The translations under genes and the position numbers were made by a program. A model generated the notes under the pieces. That model ran no database searches. It was not told the origin of the DNA and saw nothing but the letters and a program-made list of their open reading frames with translations. 64,000 bases of DNA from Cyclobacteriaceae bacterium. GTDB lineage: Bacteria > Bacteroidota > Bacteroidia > Cytophagales > Cyclobacteriaceae. The stretch lies in NCBI GenBank assembly GCA_016786585.1, contig JAEUUI010000002.1, forward strand, positions 25,852 to 89,851, in the 5' to 3' direction. Positions 16,956-26,162 of the stretch are shown piece by piece (the first letter of the stretch is position 1; each line of letters opens with the position of its first letter).

Positions 16956-19574
16956 ATGGTTCGCAGTCTTATCACTCTGTTGCTGTTTATTTTTATCGCA
17001 AGCAATGCATTTGCGTTTAATCCGGGCGTTCACGGAACCGTAAAAGGTGATGATGGTGAAGAGCTTTCGTTCACCACGATCTTTATTAAAGAGCTGGGAA
17101 CCGGAACGACCTCAAATGCACAAGGCTATTATGAAATCGGCCTGCTGCCCGGCACGTACACACTAACCTTTCAATACCTCGGTCACGAAACCCAGGAGAA
17201 AGTTGTAACGGTAGGAAATGAATCCATTGAACTTAACATTGTTCTTAAAATTCAGGCAACGGAACTCCGGTCGGCCATTGTTACGGCCGGCAACGAAGAT
17301 CCTGCCTATACCATCATGCGAAAAGCTATCGCGAAGGCGAGCTATCACATGCAGCAACTCGACAGTTACTCAGCACAGGTATACATGAAAGGTACCGGCA
17401 AGCTTGTCGATTACCCGTGGCTTGCAAAAAAAATGATCGAAAAAGAGGGTATCAAAAAGAACCAGGCGTTCGTAGTTGAATCGGTCAGTGAAATCACGTA
17501 CACGCGCCCGAATAAATTTGAAGAACGTGTTATCTCCATCCGGACTGATGGCATCGATAAAAATGCATCACCCGCACCGTTTTTGCAGGGAAGTTTTTAC
17601 AGTCCGATTATCAATGAAGTAGTATCTCCCTTATCCCCTTCAGCTTTTTCGTATTACAAGTTTGAGTATCTCGGAACATTTGAAGATCGCGCGTACCAGG
17701 TGAGCGAGATTAAGGTGACACCCCGCTTGCGCGGAGACAATGTGGTAGAGGGAACAATTTTTATCGTAGACGACTGGTGGAGCATCTACAGCCTGGATGT
17801 TGAAACCACTAAACTTGGCATCACCTTCGGGATCAAGCAGGTATACGCCCCAATTGAAGACAAGGCGTGGTTGCCGGTATCGAACCAGTTTAAAGTTCAC
17901 GGAAAGATCATGGGCTTTGAATTCGCAGGCGATTATCTCGCGACATCGAGCAAGTATAAAATCACGCTTAATCCGAAACTCATTGTTCCAAAAATGGAGG
18001 TGATCGATGAGAAGATCGAAAAGAAGGAAGCGAAGGCTGTTGAGAAGAAGAATAAGAACAAAGATCAGGACTTGCAGGAACGTCTTGCATCCGGCAAGGA
18101 AATTACACGCAAAGAACTCCGGCAGCTTATGAAGGAAGCTGAGAAAGAAGAATTCAAACAAATGAAAGAACCGGAAGTCGTTTCGGAAACAACCTACAAG
18201 ATCGATAGTGCTGCGTACAAAGGTGACTCGTTGTATTGGGCTGAGATCAGGCCAGTGCCGCTGTCGAAAGATGAGGTAATGGGCTATAAGGCGATGGACA
18301 GCAGTGCCGTAGTAGAACGGAAGAAGGAAGCGGGCGACACGATTAAACGAAATGATAAAAATAAACGCGGTTTTCAGCCTTGGGATATTTTAATCGGTGA
18401 TTCGTATCGCATTTCCAAAAACTCAAACCTGCAAATCGAGTTTCCGCAAGTATGGTTCAATACGGTGGAAGGATTCTACCTGTTATACCGGTTGAATTAC
18501 GGAATTCAGTTACGCGATACCAGTCGCACGCGAATTAATATCCGGCCTACGTTCCGGTACTCGTTCGCACGGGAGAAAGCCAGCGGTAACATTAACTTCC
18601 AGATGCGGAACCGGAACTATCGCCTGCGGGTGGAAGGCGGGCGCTACATGCAGCAGTTCAATGCCGATCAGCCGATTCTTCCGGTAATCAACACCTTCAT
18701 GACGTTGTTGCTGGAACAAAACCTGATGAAAATTTACGAACGCGACTATGTAGATGTTCAATACAGACGCAGACTCGATGACCGGTACACGATTGAAACC
18801 AACTGGACACTCGCCAGACGAAGGGCCATGGTGAACAATACGAATTATAAATTGGTTAACCGCGATAAAATTGACGGCTATACACCCAACGCTCCGGCAA
18901 ACTATGAAGCCGATACAACAGGCTTTGCCACACACGAAGCGTTTACCGGATCCGTGACGCTTACCGCCCGCCCATGGCTCAAGTACAGAATTCGCAACGG
19001 TCATAAATCGCAGATTAATAATTCAACGCCAACCTTTACGCTGATGTACAAGAAAGGCTTCAACAGCATTTTCGGAAGCGATATAAACTTCGATCAGGTT
19101 GAAGTAGGCGCCAACCATTCCTTTAAAAATGGCGTGCGTGGCCGCGTTGATTTTAACATTCGCGCGGGGATGTTCCTGAATTCCGACAGCACTGCGTTCA
19201 TGGATTACAAGCACTTTTTGGGTAACCGTACACCGTTCAGCACAAGCGATCCTGCGGGAAGCTTCCGGTTGATGGATTATTATCTCTACAGCACATCTGA
19301 TAAATACCTGGCGGTGATTGCACACTACAATTTCCGCAGATTTTTAGTCACCTCCATTTATGAATTGCGAATGCTGGGTATTCGGGAGAACATATTTGTT
19401 AATTACCTGGCCACGCCAACTTCAAAAAATTATACAGAAGTGGGGTACGCCATTGATGGCATTTTACGAATCTTCCGGTTGGAGGGTGCGGTTGCGTTCC
19501 GCGATGGCAAGTATCTCGATTACGGTTTCCGGATAGGAATAGCTACTAATCTTACCGTAAACTTCTCCGATTGA
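16956..19574 (+). CDS. DUF5686 / carboxypeptidase-regulatory domain outer-membrane protein
   Basis: About 872 residues from the ATG at 16956, which directly precedes a signal peptide (MVRSLITLLLFIFIASNAFA); an in-frame ATG at 16929 would add nine hydrophilic residues. Domains: a CarboxypepD_reg-like beta-sandwich (about 25-105), the DUF5686 core (IMRKAIAKASYHMQQLDSY, from about 115), a Lys/Glu-rich coiled segment (about 355-415), and a C-terminal half of repeated amphipathic strands typical of an outer-membrane beta-barrel. The function of DUF5686 is unknown. It follows nadD after 73 nt and may be cotranscribed. Confidence 0.9.
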   Translation: MVRSLITLLLFIFIASNAFAFNPGVHGTVKGDDGEELSFTTIFIKELGTGTTSNAQGYYEIGLLPGTYTLTFQYLGHETQEKVVTVGNESIELNIVLKIQATELRSAIVTAGNEDPAYTIMRKAIAKASYHMQQLDSYSAQVYMKGTGKLVDYPWLAKKMIEKEGIKKNQAFVVESVSEITYTRPNKFEERVISIRTDGIDKNASPAPFLQGSFYSPIINEVVSPLSPSAFSYYKFEYLGTFEDRAYQVSEIKVTPRLRGDNVVEGTIFIVDDWWSIYSLDVETTKLGITFGIKQVYAPIEDKAWLPVSNQFKVHGKIMGFEFAGDYLATSSKYKITLNPKLIVPKMEVIDEKIEKKEAKAVEKKNKNKDQDLQERLASGKEITRKELRQLMKEAEKEEFKQMKEPEVVSETTYKIDSAAYKGDSLYWAEIRPVPLSKDEVMGYKAMDSSAVVERKKEAGDTIKRNDKNKRGFQPWDILIGDSYRISKNSNLQIEFPQVWFNTVEGFYLLYRLNYGIQLRDTSRTRINIRPTFRYSFAREKASGNINFQMRNRNYRLRVEGGRYMQQFNADQPILPVINTFMTLLLEQNLMKIYERDYVDVQYRRRLDDRYTIETNWTLARRRAMVNNTNYKLVNRDKIDGYTPNAPANYEADTTGFATHEAFTGSVTLTARPWLKYRIRNGHKSQINNSTPTFTLMYKKGFNSIFGSDINFDQVEVGANHSFKNGVRGRVDFNIRAGMFLNSDSTAFMDYKHFLGNRTPFSTSDPAGSFRLMDYYLYSTSDKYLAVIAHYNFRRFLVTSIYELRMLGIRENIFVNYLATPTSKNYTEVGYAIDGILRIFRLEGAVAFRDGKYLDYGFRIGIATNLTVNFSD

Positions 19575-19600
19575 TCTTTCACGGGGTCGTGCTAACTTCG
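19571..19600 (+). promoter_or_regulatory. Promoter of selU-selD
   Basis: TTG at 19571-19573, a 19-nt spacer and TAACTTCG at 19593-19600, a one-base variant of TAnnTTTG. The selU ATG is at 19605, so the 5' leader would be almost absent. Confidence 0.5.
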
Positions 19601-19604
19601 CAGC

Positions 19605-20615
19605 ATGGTCCTTCCGGTTGACGAATTTTTAAAACTCCGCGAAACACTTCCCGTGGTGGATGTGCGCTCAGAAGGAGAGTTCGCAGAAGGTCATATCCGA
19701 TCAGCTATTAACATTCCTATCCTTAACAATGCCGAGCGTGTTGCAGTCGGCACCGACTATAAACAAAAGGGTCAGGCGGAAGCAATCCGCACGGGCTTTC
19801 GGTTAGTTGGTCCACGGTTGCTTGACATCATCGATCAGGCGAAAACCGTTACCGAAAAAAACGAAATGATTGTTCATTGCTGGCGTGGCGGAATGCGTTC
19901 CGGTAACTTCTGCCAATTTGTGGGCATGGCTGGAGTGAAAACCCATCAGCTTAAAGGCGGATACAAAGCCTACCGGCAGGAAGCCTTGCAGTCGTTCAAA
20001 ACTCCGTTCAAGTTTGTTGTGTTGGCTGGTAGCACCGGAAGTGGTAAGACCGAAGTTTTACAAACTCTGGCTGCTAACGGAGAACAGGTTATTGACCTCG
20101 AGCAACTGGCGAGTCATAAAGGTTCGGTGTTCGGTGGGTTGATGCAAAAGCCTCAGCCGACAACGGAACAGTTTCAAAACGATCTTTTTGAAAAGATTTT
20201 AACCCTTGATCCTGGAAAGCGTGTATGGATTGAAGATGAATCCGTAGCGGTTGGCAAAATATTTCTGCCGCTGGATTTCTGGCAGACGATGGGCCGGAGT
20301 CCGGTGGTTGCGTTGTCAGTGGATAAAGACATTCGCATCAAGCGACTGGTAAATGAATATGGTGCAGCCGATAAGAATGAGTTTTTAGAAGCCATGACGG
20401 GCATCACCAAAAAACTTGGCGGGCAGCATTTTAAGGCAGCAAAAGAAAAACTGCTGGAGAATGACATGGCTGCCGTGATGGATATTTTGCTTACCTATTA
20501 CGACAAGGCCTACCGTAACGGACTGGAAAAGAAAAAGAACCGGATTACCGCGAATGTTGTTTGGAACGGTACCGATAAAAATAAACTCGTTAACGAACTC
20601 TCGTCTTTTCAATAA
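19605..20615 (+). CDS. selU: tRNA 2-selenouridine synthase
   Basis: A 336-residue enzyme (also called MnmH) that replaces sulfur of 2-thiouridine by selenium at the wobble base of certain tRNAs, via a geranylated intermediate and using selenophosphate. The rhodanese domain (1-130) carries the catalytic C92 in VHCWRGGMRSG. A P-loop domain follows with GSTGSGKT at 142-149. The length matches the family. It overlaps selD by one nucleotide (TAATG), and SelD makes its selenium donor, which confirms the assignment. Confidence 0.95.
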   Translation: MVLPVDEFLKLRETLPVVDVRSEGEFAEGHIRSAINIPILNNAERVAVGTDYKQKGQAEAIRTGFRLVGPRLLDIIDQAKTVTEKNEMIVHCWRGGMRSGNFCQFVGMAGVKTHQLKGGYKAYRQEALQSFKTPFKFVVLAGSTGSGKTEVLQTLAANGEQVIDLEQLASHKGSVFGGLMQKPQPTTEQFQNDLFEKILTLDPGKRVWIEDESVAVGKIFLPLDFWQTMGRSPVVALSVDKDIRIKRLVNEYGAADKNEFLEAMTGITKKLGGQHFKAAKEKLLENDMAAVMDILLTYYDKAYRNGLEKKKNRITANVVWNGTDKNKLVNELSSFQ

Positions 20616-21631
20616 TGGAAGAAATTAAGCTCACACAATATTCACACGGGGCTGGTTGTGGTTGTAAAATTTCACCGGCCGTGCTGGATGCGATTTTGCA
20701 TTCGGAATCTCCCGCAGAAAAATTTTCGGCTTTGCTGGTGGGCAATGAAACTAAAGACGATGCAGCGGTTTACGATCAGGGTGATGGCAACTGCATCATC
20801 AGTACGACCGACTTTTTTATGCCGATTGTCGATGATGCATTTACATTCGGTGAGATTGCTTCCGTGAACGCCATCAGTGATGTATATGCCATGGGGGGAA
20901 AGCCGATGATGGCGCTTGCAATTTTGGGATGGCCAGTTGGAAAATTATCGAACGAACTCGCACAACAGGTGCTGGAAGGCGCACGCAAGGTTTGCAAAGA
21001 GGCGAATATTCCTTTGGCGGGCGGTCATAGCATTGACAGTCCGGAGCCGATTTTCGGATTGGCCGTGACGGGATCAGTGAGAAAAGAAAATTTGAAACAA
21101 AACAATACAGCAACCGAAAGTTGTTTGCTGTATCTCACCAAACCGTTAGGCGTGGGCATCATTACCACGGCACAAAAGCGCGGCCTTGCCGATGCAGCAG
21201 ATGTTGCAGAGGCAGTACGCTGGATGACGGAATTGAATACACTTGGTGCTGAACTTGGTGAGCTTCCATATGTAAAAGCGCTTACCGATGTAACCGGGTT
21301 TGGATTGCTGGGTCACCTGATCGAAGTATGCGAGGGCAGCGGAGTATCAGCAGAGATTGAGTACGGCAAAATTCCGCTATTGAAAAATCTGGATGCGTAC
21401 ACGTCAAAGTTTATTTACCCGGACAACACGATGCGCAACTGGCAGAGTTATGAAAAGAAAGTTTCCGGGATAGGCGCGGAGTCATTGCTGACGTTGTGCG
21501 ATCCGCAAACCAGCGGAGGTTTGCTAATCTGTGTGGATGAGGTGCATGGAAACGAGTTTGAGAGGCGTTTCGGGCTAAAACCGTTTGGAAAGCTGGTGGC
21601 GAAACAGCCAATGATTGTGGAGGTTCGGTAG
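20615..21631 (+). CDS. selD: Selenide, water dikinase (selenophosphate synthetase)
   Basis: A 338-residue enzyme that makes selenophosphate from selenide and ATP. The active-site motif is YSHGAGCGCKISP, with C15 and K18 matching C17 and K20 of E. coli SelD; the position is cysteine, not selenocysteine. Metal-binding aspartates are in DDAAVYD and STTDFFMPIVDD. The C-terminal AIRS domain includes DVTGFGLLGHL and CDPQTSGGLL. It is coupled to selU and the two are alone, which indicates selenium is used for tRNA modification. Confidence 0.97.
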   Translation: MEEIKLTQYSHGAGCGCKISPAVLDAILHSESPAEKFSALLVGNETKDDAAVYDQGDGNCIISTTDFFMPIVDDAFTFGEIASVNAISDVYAMGGKPMMALAILGWPVGKLSNELAQQVLEGARKVCKEANIPLAGGHSIDSPEPIFGLAVTGSVRKENLKQNNTATESCLLYLTKPLGVGIITTAQKRGLADAADVAEAVRWMTELNTLGAELGELPYVKALTDVTGFGLLGHLIEVCEGSGVSAEIEYGKIPLLKNLDAYTSKFIYPDNTMRNWQSYEKKVSGIGAESLLTLCDPQTSGGLLICVDEVHGNEFERRFGLKPFGKLVAKQPMIVEVR

Positions 21632-21712
21632 CTTGGGATAATCGTGTAATTTATCCCCTGATCGGTTAAACCCGGGTCACGCTGCGTAGTCTAACCGGCT
21701 CAACAAAATCAT

Positions 21713-22786
21713 ATGAGATACCTTACGTTACTTCTGATTTTTTCCTTGCTTTTGCCGAGCTGTAACTCCGGAGATGAAGCCAAACCGGAGCCATCCGAGC
21801 CGATGTACTTCCCAATCCCAAATGATCCGGCTTGGGAAACAAAATCATTCGAAGAGTTGGGGTGGAACGAAGCGGCCGCTGAAGATCTGAAAGAGTACCT
21901 GATCGGAGCTAACACCAAATCGTTTATGATCCTGGTGAATGGCCGCATTGTGATGGAAGAATATTTTGCAGGCCACACACCGACCACTACCTGGAAGTGG
22001 AATAGTGCAGGTAAAACCCTTGTTTCGGTTACTACCGGGATCGCGCAACAGGAAGGGCTGCTATCCATCAATAACCCGGTATCCGACTACCTGGGTACGG
22101 GCTGGTCGAGCATGACGCTGGAAAAGGAAAATCTTGTTACTTCCCGAAACTTGCTTACGATGACTTCCGGACTGAACGATGAAAGTCAATTGGTAGTGAA
22201 AGCTAACTTAACTTACCTCGCAGATGCCGGAACCCGCTGGTCGTACAGCAATGTGTTTCAATTATTGATGGACGTGGTTGGCGCTGCCAGCGATCAGGAA
22301 TTTGAAACGTATTTTGATTCGAGGCTGAAGAATAAAATCGGAATGGACGGATTTTGGGATGAAGGAATCCTCTTCACAATTTATAACAGCAATACACGAA
22401 GCATGGCCCGTTTCGGAATACTCGCACTCAACAAGGGTAAATGGCAGGATGAGCAAATCATTAACGAAGCTTTCTTTACCGACATCACTACTTCTTCGCA
22501 AAGCATCAATCCATCGTACGGATATCTGTGCTGGCTAAACGGCAAGTCGAAATACATGGTACCGGGAGGTCAAACCGTATACGATGGTGCACTGGTGCCC
22601 GCTGCACCTGCCGATATGTTTGCAGCCATGGGCGCGGAAGATCAACGCATTTATGTGGTGCCGAGTTTGAATATGGTGGTGGTACGCATGGGCGATGCAT
22701 CCGATCCGGATAATCCAAGTGCTGCACTTTCCGGTTTCGACAACAAGCTCTGGGAGAAAATCAATCCGGTGATCAACCGGCCCTGA
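21713..22786 (+). CDS. Serine hydrolase lipoprotein (class C beta-lactamase / DD-peptidase fold)
   Basis: A 357-residue protein with a lipoprotein signal ending LLPSC (C17). The beta-lactamase-like catalytic set is visible: S98-x-x-K101 (WNSAGKT) and Y178-S-N180 (RWSYSN). The C-terminal KTG-equivalent is probably near MVPGGQTVYDG. The family includes DD-carboxypeptidases, esterases and beta-lactamase-like proteins, so substrate assignment is not possible from sequence. It follows selD after 81 nt on the same strand with no visible functional link. Confidence 0.88.
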   Translation: MRYLTLLLIFSLLLPSCNSGDEAKPEPSEPMYFPIPNDPAWETKSFEELGWNEAAAEDLKEYLIGANTKSFMILVNGRIVMEEYFAGHTPTTTWKWNSAGKTLVSVTTGIAQQEGLLSINNPVSDYLGTGWSSMTLEKENLVTSRNLLTMTSGLNDESQLVVKANLTYLADAGTRWSYSNVFQLLMDVVGAASDQEFETYFDSRLKNKIGMDGFWDEGILFTIYNSNTRSMARFGILALNKGKWQDEQIINEAFFTDITTSSQSINPSYGYLCWLNGKSKYMVPGGQTVYDGALVPAAPADMFAAMGAEDQRIYVVPSLNMVVVRMGDASDPDNPSAALSGFDNKLWEKINPVINRP

Positions 22787-22862
22787 CGCTCACTACACGC
22801 GATTTGCCGTCAATTTCGTGAAGCGATTTGTTGAAGTTGACTGCCTTGCACTACCTTGGTGC

Positions 22863-23171
22863 ATGATCGAAGCGATCACACAGCAATTATTTGAAGCATC
22901 ACAAAGCAGGCTCGCGTGCCGGATCCAGATGCGTGGCGAACCGTTGAGCCGCGTGATTCATCCGTATGGGATTTGCAGCACCTCTACCGACAAAATTATG
23001 CTGGTTTGCTGGCAATCGCTGGGCTTTACGAGCGCTACTGGAAAACCCGGCTACCGGAATTTATCATTGATGGATTGTGAATCGGTGGAGATTTTAGATC
23101 AGCACTTCACCGTTGATGCAGGCTTTAACCCGGATGATAAACAGTATTGCGACTGGGTTTATCATGTTTGA
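22863..23171 (+). CDS. Small WYL-domain-like protein
   Basis: A 102-residue protein from the ATG at 22863 (MIEAITQQLFEASQSRLACR); an upstream in-frame ATG at 22818 would add a less plausible extension. The pattern RVIHPYGICSTSTDKIMLVCWQ followed by a tail (FTSATGKPGYRNLSLMD, then LDQHF) resembles the Sm-like WYL ligand-binding domain, here with no helix-turn-helix. Stand-alone WYL-like proteins are not well characterised. Its stop overlaps the convergent gene at 23162 by 10 nt. The assignment is by my pattern reading and needs a profile search. Confidence 0.55.
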   Translation: MIEAITQQLFEASQSRLACRIQMRGEPLSRVIHPYGICSTSTDKIMLVCWQSLGFTSATGKPGYRNLSLMDCESVEILDQHFTVDAGFNPDDKQYCDWVYHV

Positions 23172-23809
23172 ATGTCATCCGAACTTCTGATAATTTCGAA
23201 TAGTTCTTTAAACTCCTGGAATTTTGTTTTTCGTGCAACTCTGAAGAGCTGGGTATTACCCATATTTATAATTTCGATATCCTCGACTTTTTTGAGTTCT
23301 CCGATCAAAGAATCTCCCTGAACAATTCCAATAATCTGATTTTCGGAGTCACCGTATTCATATTTCCCGTTTCGGATGCTGTATGAAACATGTGCAATGC
23401 CCAGAAAATGCTGAGGCGTGATTGTCCATAGGTGATTAATATGACGAGAATCGCTTGACGCAAAAAGCTCAGAGCGATCTATGAGTTCATAAATACGCTC
23501 ATCTTCAGTTCTCGTCAGGTCTGACTGAAGCATGAGCCTTACGACATACTCGATTTCCTGTTGATCTTTAGAATAGTTTGCTTGAATTTCCTCGTCTGAC
23601 TTGATGCGGTTTATGTGTTCATCGACCACGATTACTTCATTCTCAAGTTCTTCCAGCGTGAAATACCGCCCGGTTTCCGGATGATAGATTCGTTCATCCT
23701 TTAATCGTTCTTCCAGTTCGGCTTGCGCCTGTTTTTCCTTTTTTGAAGGCTTGAGTATCGTGAATAGTATAATACCCAGCAGCACAAAAAAAATGATACC
23801 AAAAATCAT
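23162..23809 (-). CDS. Unknown protein with one N-terminal membrane helix
   Basis: A 215-residue protein that I do not recognise. A membrane helix at about 2-19 (IFGIIFFVLLGIILFTIL) is followed by a basic Lys-rich stretch, so the rest is probably cytoplasmic. Residues 25-75 are highly charged and likely helical. The C-terminal part alternates beta-like and charged segments (FLGIAHVSYSIRNGKYEYGD). Its C-terminal codons overlap the convergent small gene by 10 nt. It and the lipoprotein gene upstream (ending 23885) are 75 nt apart on the same strand and may be one unit. Confidence 0.65.
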   Translation of the reverse strand: MIFGIIFFVLLGIILFTILKPSKKEKQAQAELEERLKDERIYHPETGRYFTLEELENEVIVVDEHINRIKSDEEIQANYSKDQQEIEYVVRLMLQSDLTRTEDERIYELIDRSELFASSDSRHINHLWTITPQHFLGIAHVSYSIRNGKYEYGDSENQIIGIVQGDSLIGELKKVEDIEIINMGNTQLFRVARKTKFQEFKELFEIIRSSDDIQT

Positions 23810-23884
23810 AGTTCTGATCTTTAGGGTAAGAGTTTAGGGATTGGAAATCCTTTAATTTGTTAACAGTTTGCGGCATACGCACCG

Positions 23885-24601
23885 CTACGATATCCAAAGC
23901 TGAATTGTTTTTTTTATTGTCCAATGCTGATCATGAAATTCAACCAATATGATTTCGCCTTTGCCACATTTCCCGCCACACATAAAGTCATAATATAAAA
24001 GTCCTTTTGTGTTGTCTTCATTCATAAAGACTTTTGAAAAGCTTACAGCACCGATGTCGGATTGGAAGAATTTTTCGCATGAAACGACTTTTGAAGTGCA
24101 GAGTTTAAAGTTTTCACTGGTGTACTTTGTCTGCGGCTTGGCAAGCGTATTTGCCACCGATTCCCAGTTTGAAGAAAACACGGTTAAAAATTCCTTAATC
24201 TCACGTACGCCTTGCGTTGTGTCATTTTTGGCCATCGCAACAAAATCATCACTACCTGAATATCCATGTTTCCAAGGTCCGGTGAATAAGGTTGTTCTGT
24301 AGCAGATTGTCTCAAACTTGGCCGTATCTTTAAACAATTTGTTTTGTAGTAAAATCAAGTCGTTTTTAAATTCTGTCGTGTCCTCAAACTCAATATACCA
24401 ACCCGGATATTTTTCCCTGAGTTCTTTTGTGATAACCTGGTTTAAGTATCCGTTATAAAAATGCTTCTCGACAAGCTCGCTCAGTACGTCATGATATAGT
24501 TTAAGTTCTTTATCGTCTGTTTCAAAGTCACAAATTTTATACTCAGGTGAAGAACACGAGTATAAGATCGCAAGAACTAATAAGTAGGCAGCTGTCTTCA
24601 T
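23885..24601 (-). CDS. Unknown lipoprotein
   Basis: A 238-residue protein from the ATG at 24601, chosen because it opens a lipoprotein signal (MKTAAYLLVLAILYSC, lipobox cysteine at 16); an earlier in-frame ATG at 24625 adds eight residues before the signal. The mature part is soluble and acidic with several cysteines, including CGGKCGKGE near the C-terminus, a possible disulfide or metal site. No known domain is recognised. It is probably anchored in the envelope. Confidence 0.65.
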   Translation of the reverse strand: MKTAAYLLVLAILYSCSSPEYKICDFETDDKELKLYHDVLSELVEKHFYNGYLNQVITKELREKYPGWYIEFEDTTEFKNDLILLQNKLFKDTAKFETICYRTTLFTGPWKHGYSGSDDFVAMAKNDTTQGVREIKEFLTVFSSNWESVANTLAKPQTKYTSENFKLCTSKVVSCEKFFQSDIGAVSFSKVFMNEDNTKGLLYYDFMCGGKCGKGEIILVEFHDQHWTIKKTIQLWIS

Positions 24602-24681
24602 AAAATGTGAACACCCGGTAAACAATTTAGTAAAAGTATTGGGAGTGTCACCTCAGATGGTTGCTCCCGTCATGCAGCAGG

Positions 24682-25743
24682 CTAGCTTAAATCCTTACGC
24701 TCGGTACCGGCAACCTCCAGCACCAAATCCGCACCGTACTCCATGGCAGGTGTTTTATATCCCGGGTGGAAATTTCTGTTCATTACTTTTTCTGCAATCA
24801 GTACCGCAGTTTTTGCGGTAAGCAGGTATGCATTGGGGCCGTTAAACAAACTGGTTTTAATATTTCCGGCTGCGTCCCACACGGTCCCACGCAGGTAACA
24901 TTTTCCGTTCAGCAAATGATCTTCCGATGGACCTGCCTTGCCCTTGTCAATCTGCTTCAGCATAAAATCTTTCATCCAGCGTTTGCGTAACAGAAAGCCT
25001 AGGTAGTTGCTTAACCTCAAACTTCTCACGGCTTTTTCATCCGCGCCAGCGAAAACTTCAATAGTCGGAATGCCGGTGCTGCGCCAGGCAGTCGAAATAT
25101 CGCCCCACTGGATGCGGGTCGTTTTTGCTGTAAACTTTCCGAAATCTAGATCGAGTACATCCTTACCAAGCGTAAACGGAACAAGCTCATTGCCCTTTCG
25201 CATGATGCCGCCATGACCGAGGCTTTCCGTCATGCTTTTCTTCGTACCGCGCGACATACCTCCCGGCACCATCGCGAATGCAAGCTGAAGATGTGTGGCG
25301 GAGGATAGCCGTTGTTTTAAATGAACGGCAAGGCAGTCGGAAGGTACCACATCGAAGCCTGTTCCCGGCATGAGCTGAACCCCGGCTTGTTTGGCTGCTT
25401 CGTCATACCCGGCCAAGAGTTCAAACACCTGCCATTCACCGGTAATGTCAGTATAATGTGTTTTGGTTTCGATGCAGGCATCAACCATTTGTTTGGCGGT
25501 GAACCGAAACGGTCCGCCACAATGAATAACAAGCGTTGCCTGAAGTAATAATTTTTTTAACGCTTCGGAATCACTGATGTCGACAACTACAAACGGATAG
25601 CCCGTCTCGTTGAATTGCTTTTGCAGTGCATCGTGATTACGGCCTGCCAGAATAACGTTGTACTTTTTCTGCCGGAGCTCGTTAACGATCAGCTTGCCGG
25701 TGTACCCGTATGAACCGTAAACGATAATGGTATTCTCTCTCAC
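24682..25743 (-). CDS. Saccharopine dehydrogenase-like NAD(P)-binding protein
   Basis: A 353-residue protein with a GTG start that overlaps the upstream stop (GTGA). The N-terminal Rossmann fold shows YGSYGYTGKLIVNEL and ILAGRNHDAL, the pattern of the Sacchrp_dh_NADP domain and of trans-acting enoyl-reductase-like proteins. The stretch VIHCGGPF and the C-terminal segment (TAKTAVLIAEKVM) agree with that family. It probably reduces or oxidises a carbonyl or enoyl substrate in the cytoplasm, but the substrate is not visible. It is coupled to the small membrane protein at 25740. Confidence 0.8.
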   Translation of the reverse strand: MRENTIIVYGSYGYTGKLIVNELRQKKYNVILAGRNHDALQKQFNETGYPFVVVDISDSEALKKLLLQATLVIHCGGPFRFTAKQMVDACIETKTHYTDITGEWQVFELLAGYDEAAKQAGVQLMPGTGFDVVPSDCLAVHLKQRLSSATHLQLAFAMVPGGMSRGTKKSMTESLGHGGIMRKGNELVPFTLGKDVLDLDFGKFTAKTTRIQWGDISTAWRSTGIPTIEVFAGADEKAVRSLRLSNYLGFLLRKRWMKDFMLKQIDKGKAGPSEDHLLNGKCYLRGTVWDAAGNIKTSLFNGPNAYLLTAKTAVLIAEKVMNRNFHPGYKTPAMEYGADLVLEVAGTERKDLS

Positions 25744-26138
25744 GGAGTTTGTGGAGTAGCCGGTGTCTGGGTAGTTCCAACGCGTTCAACTTCGGTAACG
25801 AAGTATTTTGTATCACCCCGCCAGAAGAAACGTACGAACATTCTTTTAAACTTCAGGTTTACGCGTTCGCCCGTGAGGGCGACCTGTTCCAGGTCTTTCA
25901 GAACCTGGTCGTTACTGCTTTCAACTGAAAAGTCTCGGACCTCGGCAATCGGACTGGTGTTTTTCAGTGCGCCAAACGATTCCATGCTGATGCGGCCTTC
26001 GTAGGTTTTAAACAGCACGCCCTTTTTCGAAACACTTAATACTTTTCCGGCCCAATATCCATCTTCGTATGATACGAAGTACAGAAAGCAGAACACCCCG
26101 ATCAGTAATGCGATAACGATGGCTAGAACTTTTTTCAT
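25740..26138 (-). CDS. Small membrane-anchored protein of unknown function
   Basis: 132 residues from the ATG at 26138 (MKKVLAIVIALLIGVFCFLY), preferred over an ATG seven codons upstream because it opens the membrane segment. The mature part (GYWAGKVLSVSKKGVLFKTY, EGRISMES) is beta-rich with a Pro/Thr tail. Similar short Bacteroidota proteins are often labelled 6-phosphogluconate dehydrogenase in databases. I see no such domain and regard that label as an error. Its stop overlaps the reductase start. Confidence 0.75.
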   Translation of the reverse strand: MKKVLAIVIALLIGVFCFLYFVSYEDGYWAGKVLSVSKKGVLFKTYEGRISMESFGALKNTSPIAEVRDFSVESSNDQVLKDLEQVALTGERVNLKFKRMFVRFFWRGDTKYFVTEVERVGTTQTPATPQTP

Positions 26139-26162
26139 GATGGACTTGAATTTTTGCATGGA

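Noticed and set aside
17640..18161. 173-residue minus-strand frame inside the DUF5686 gene
   Set aside because: Phe/Leu-rich because it is opposite the Lys/Glu-rich segment of the real gene; not coding.
18510..19004. 164-residue minus-strand frame inside the DUF5686 barrel region
   Set aside because: Antisense shadow with no start context or domain.
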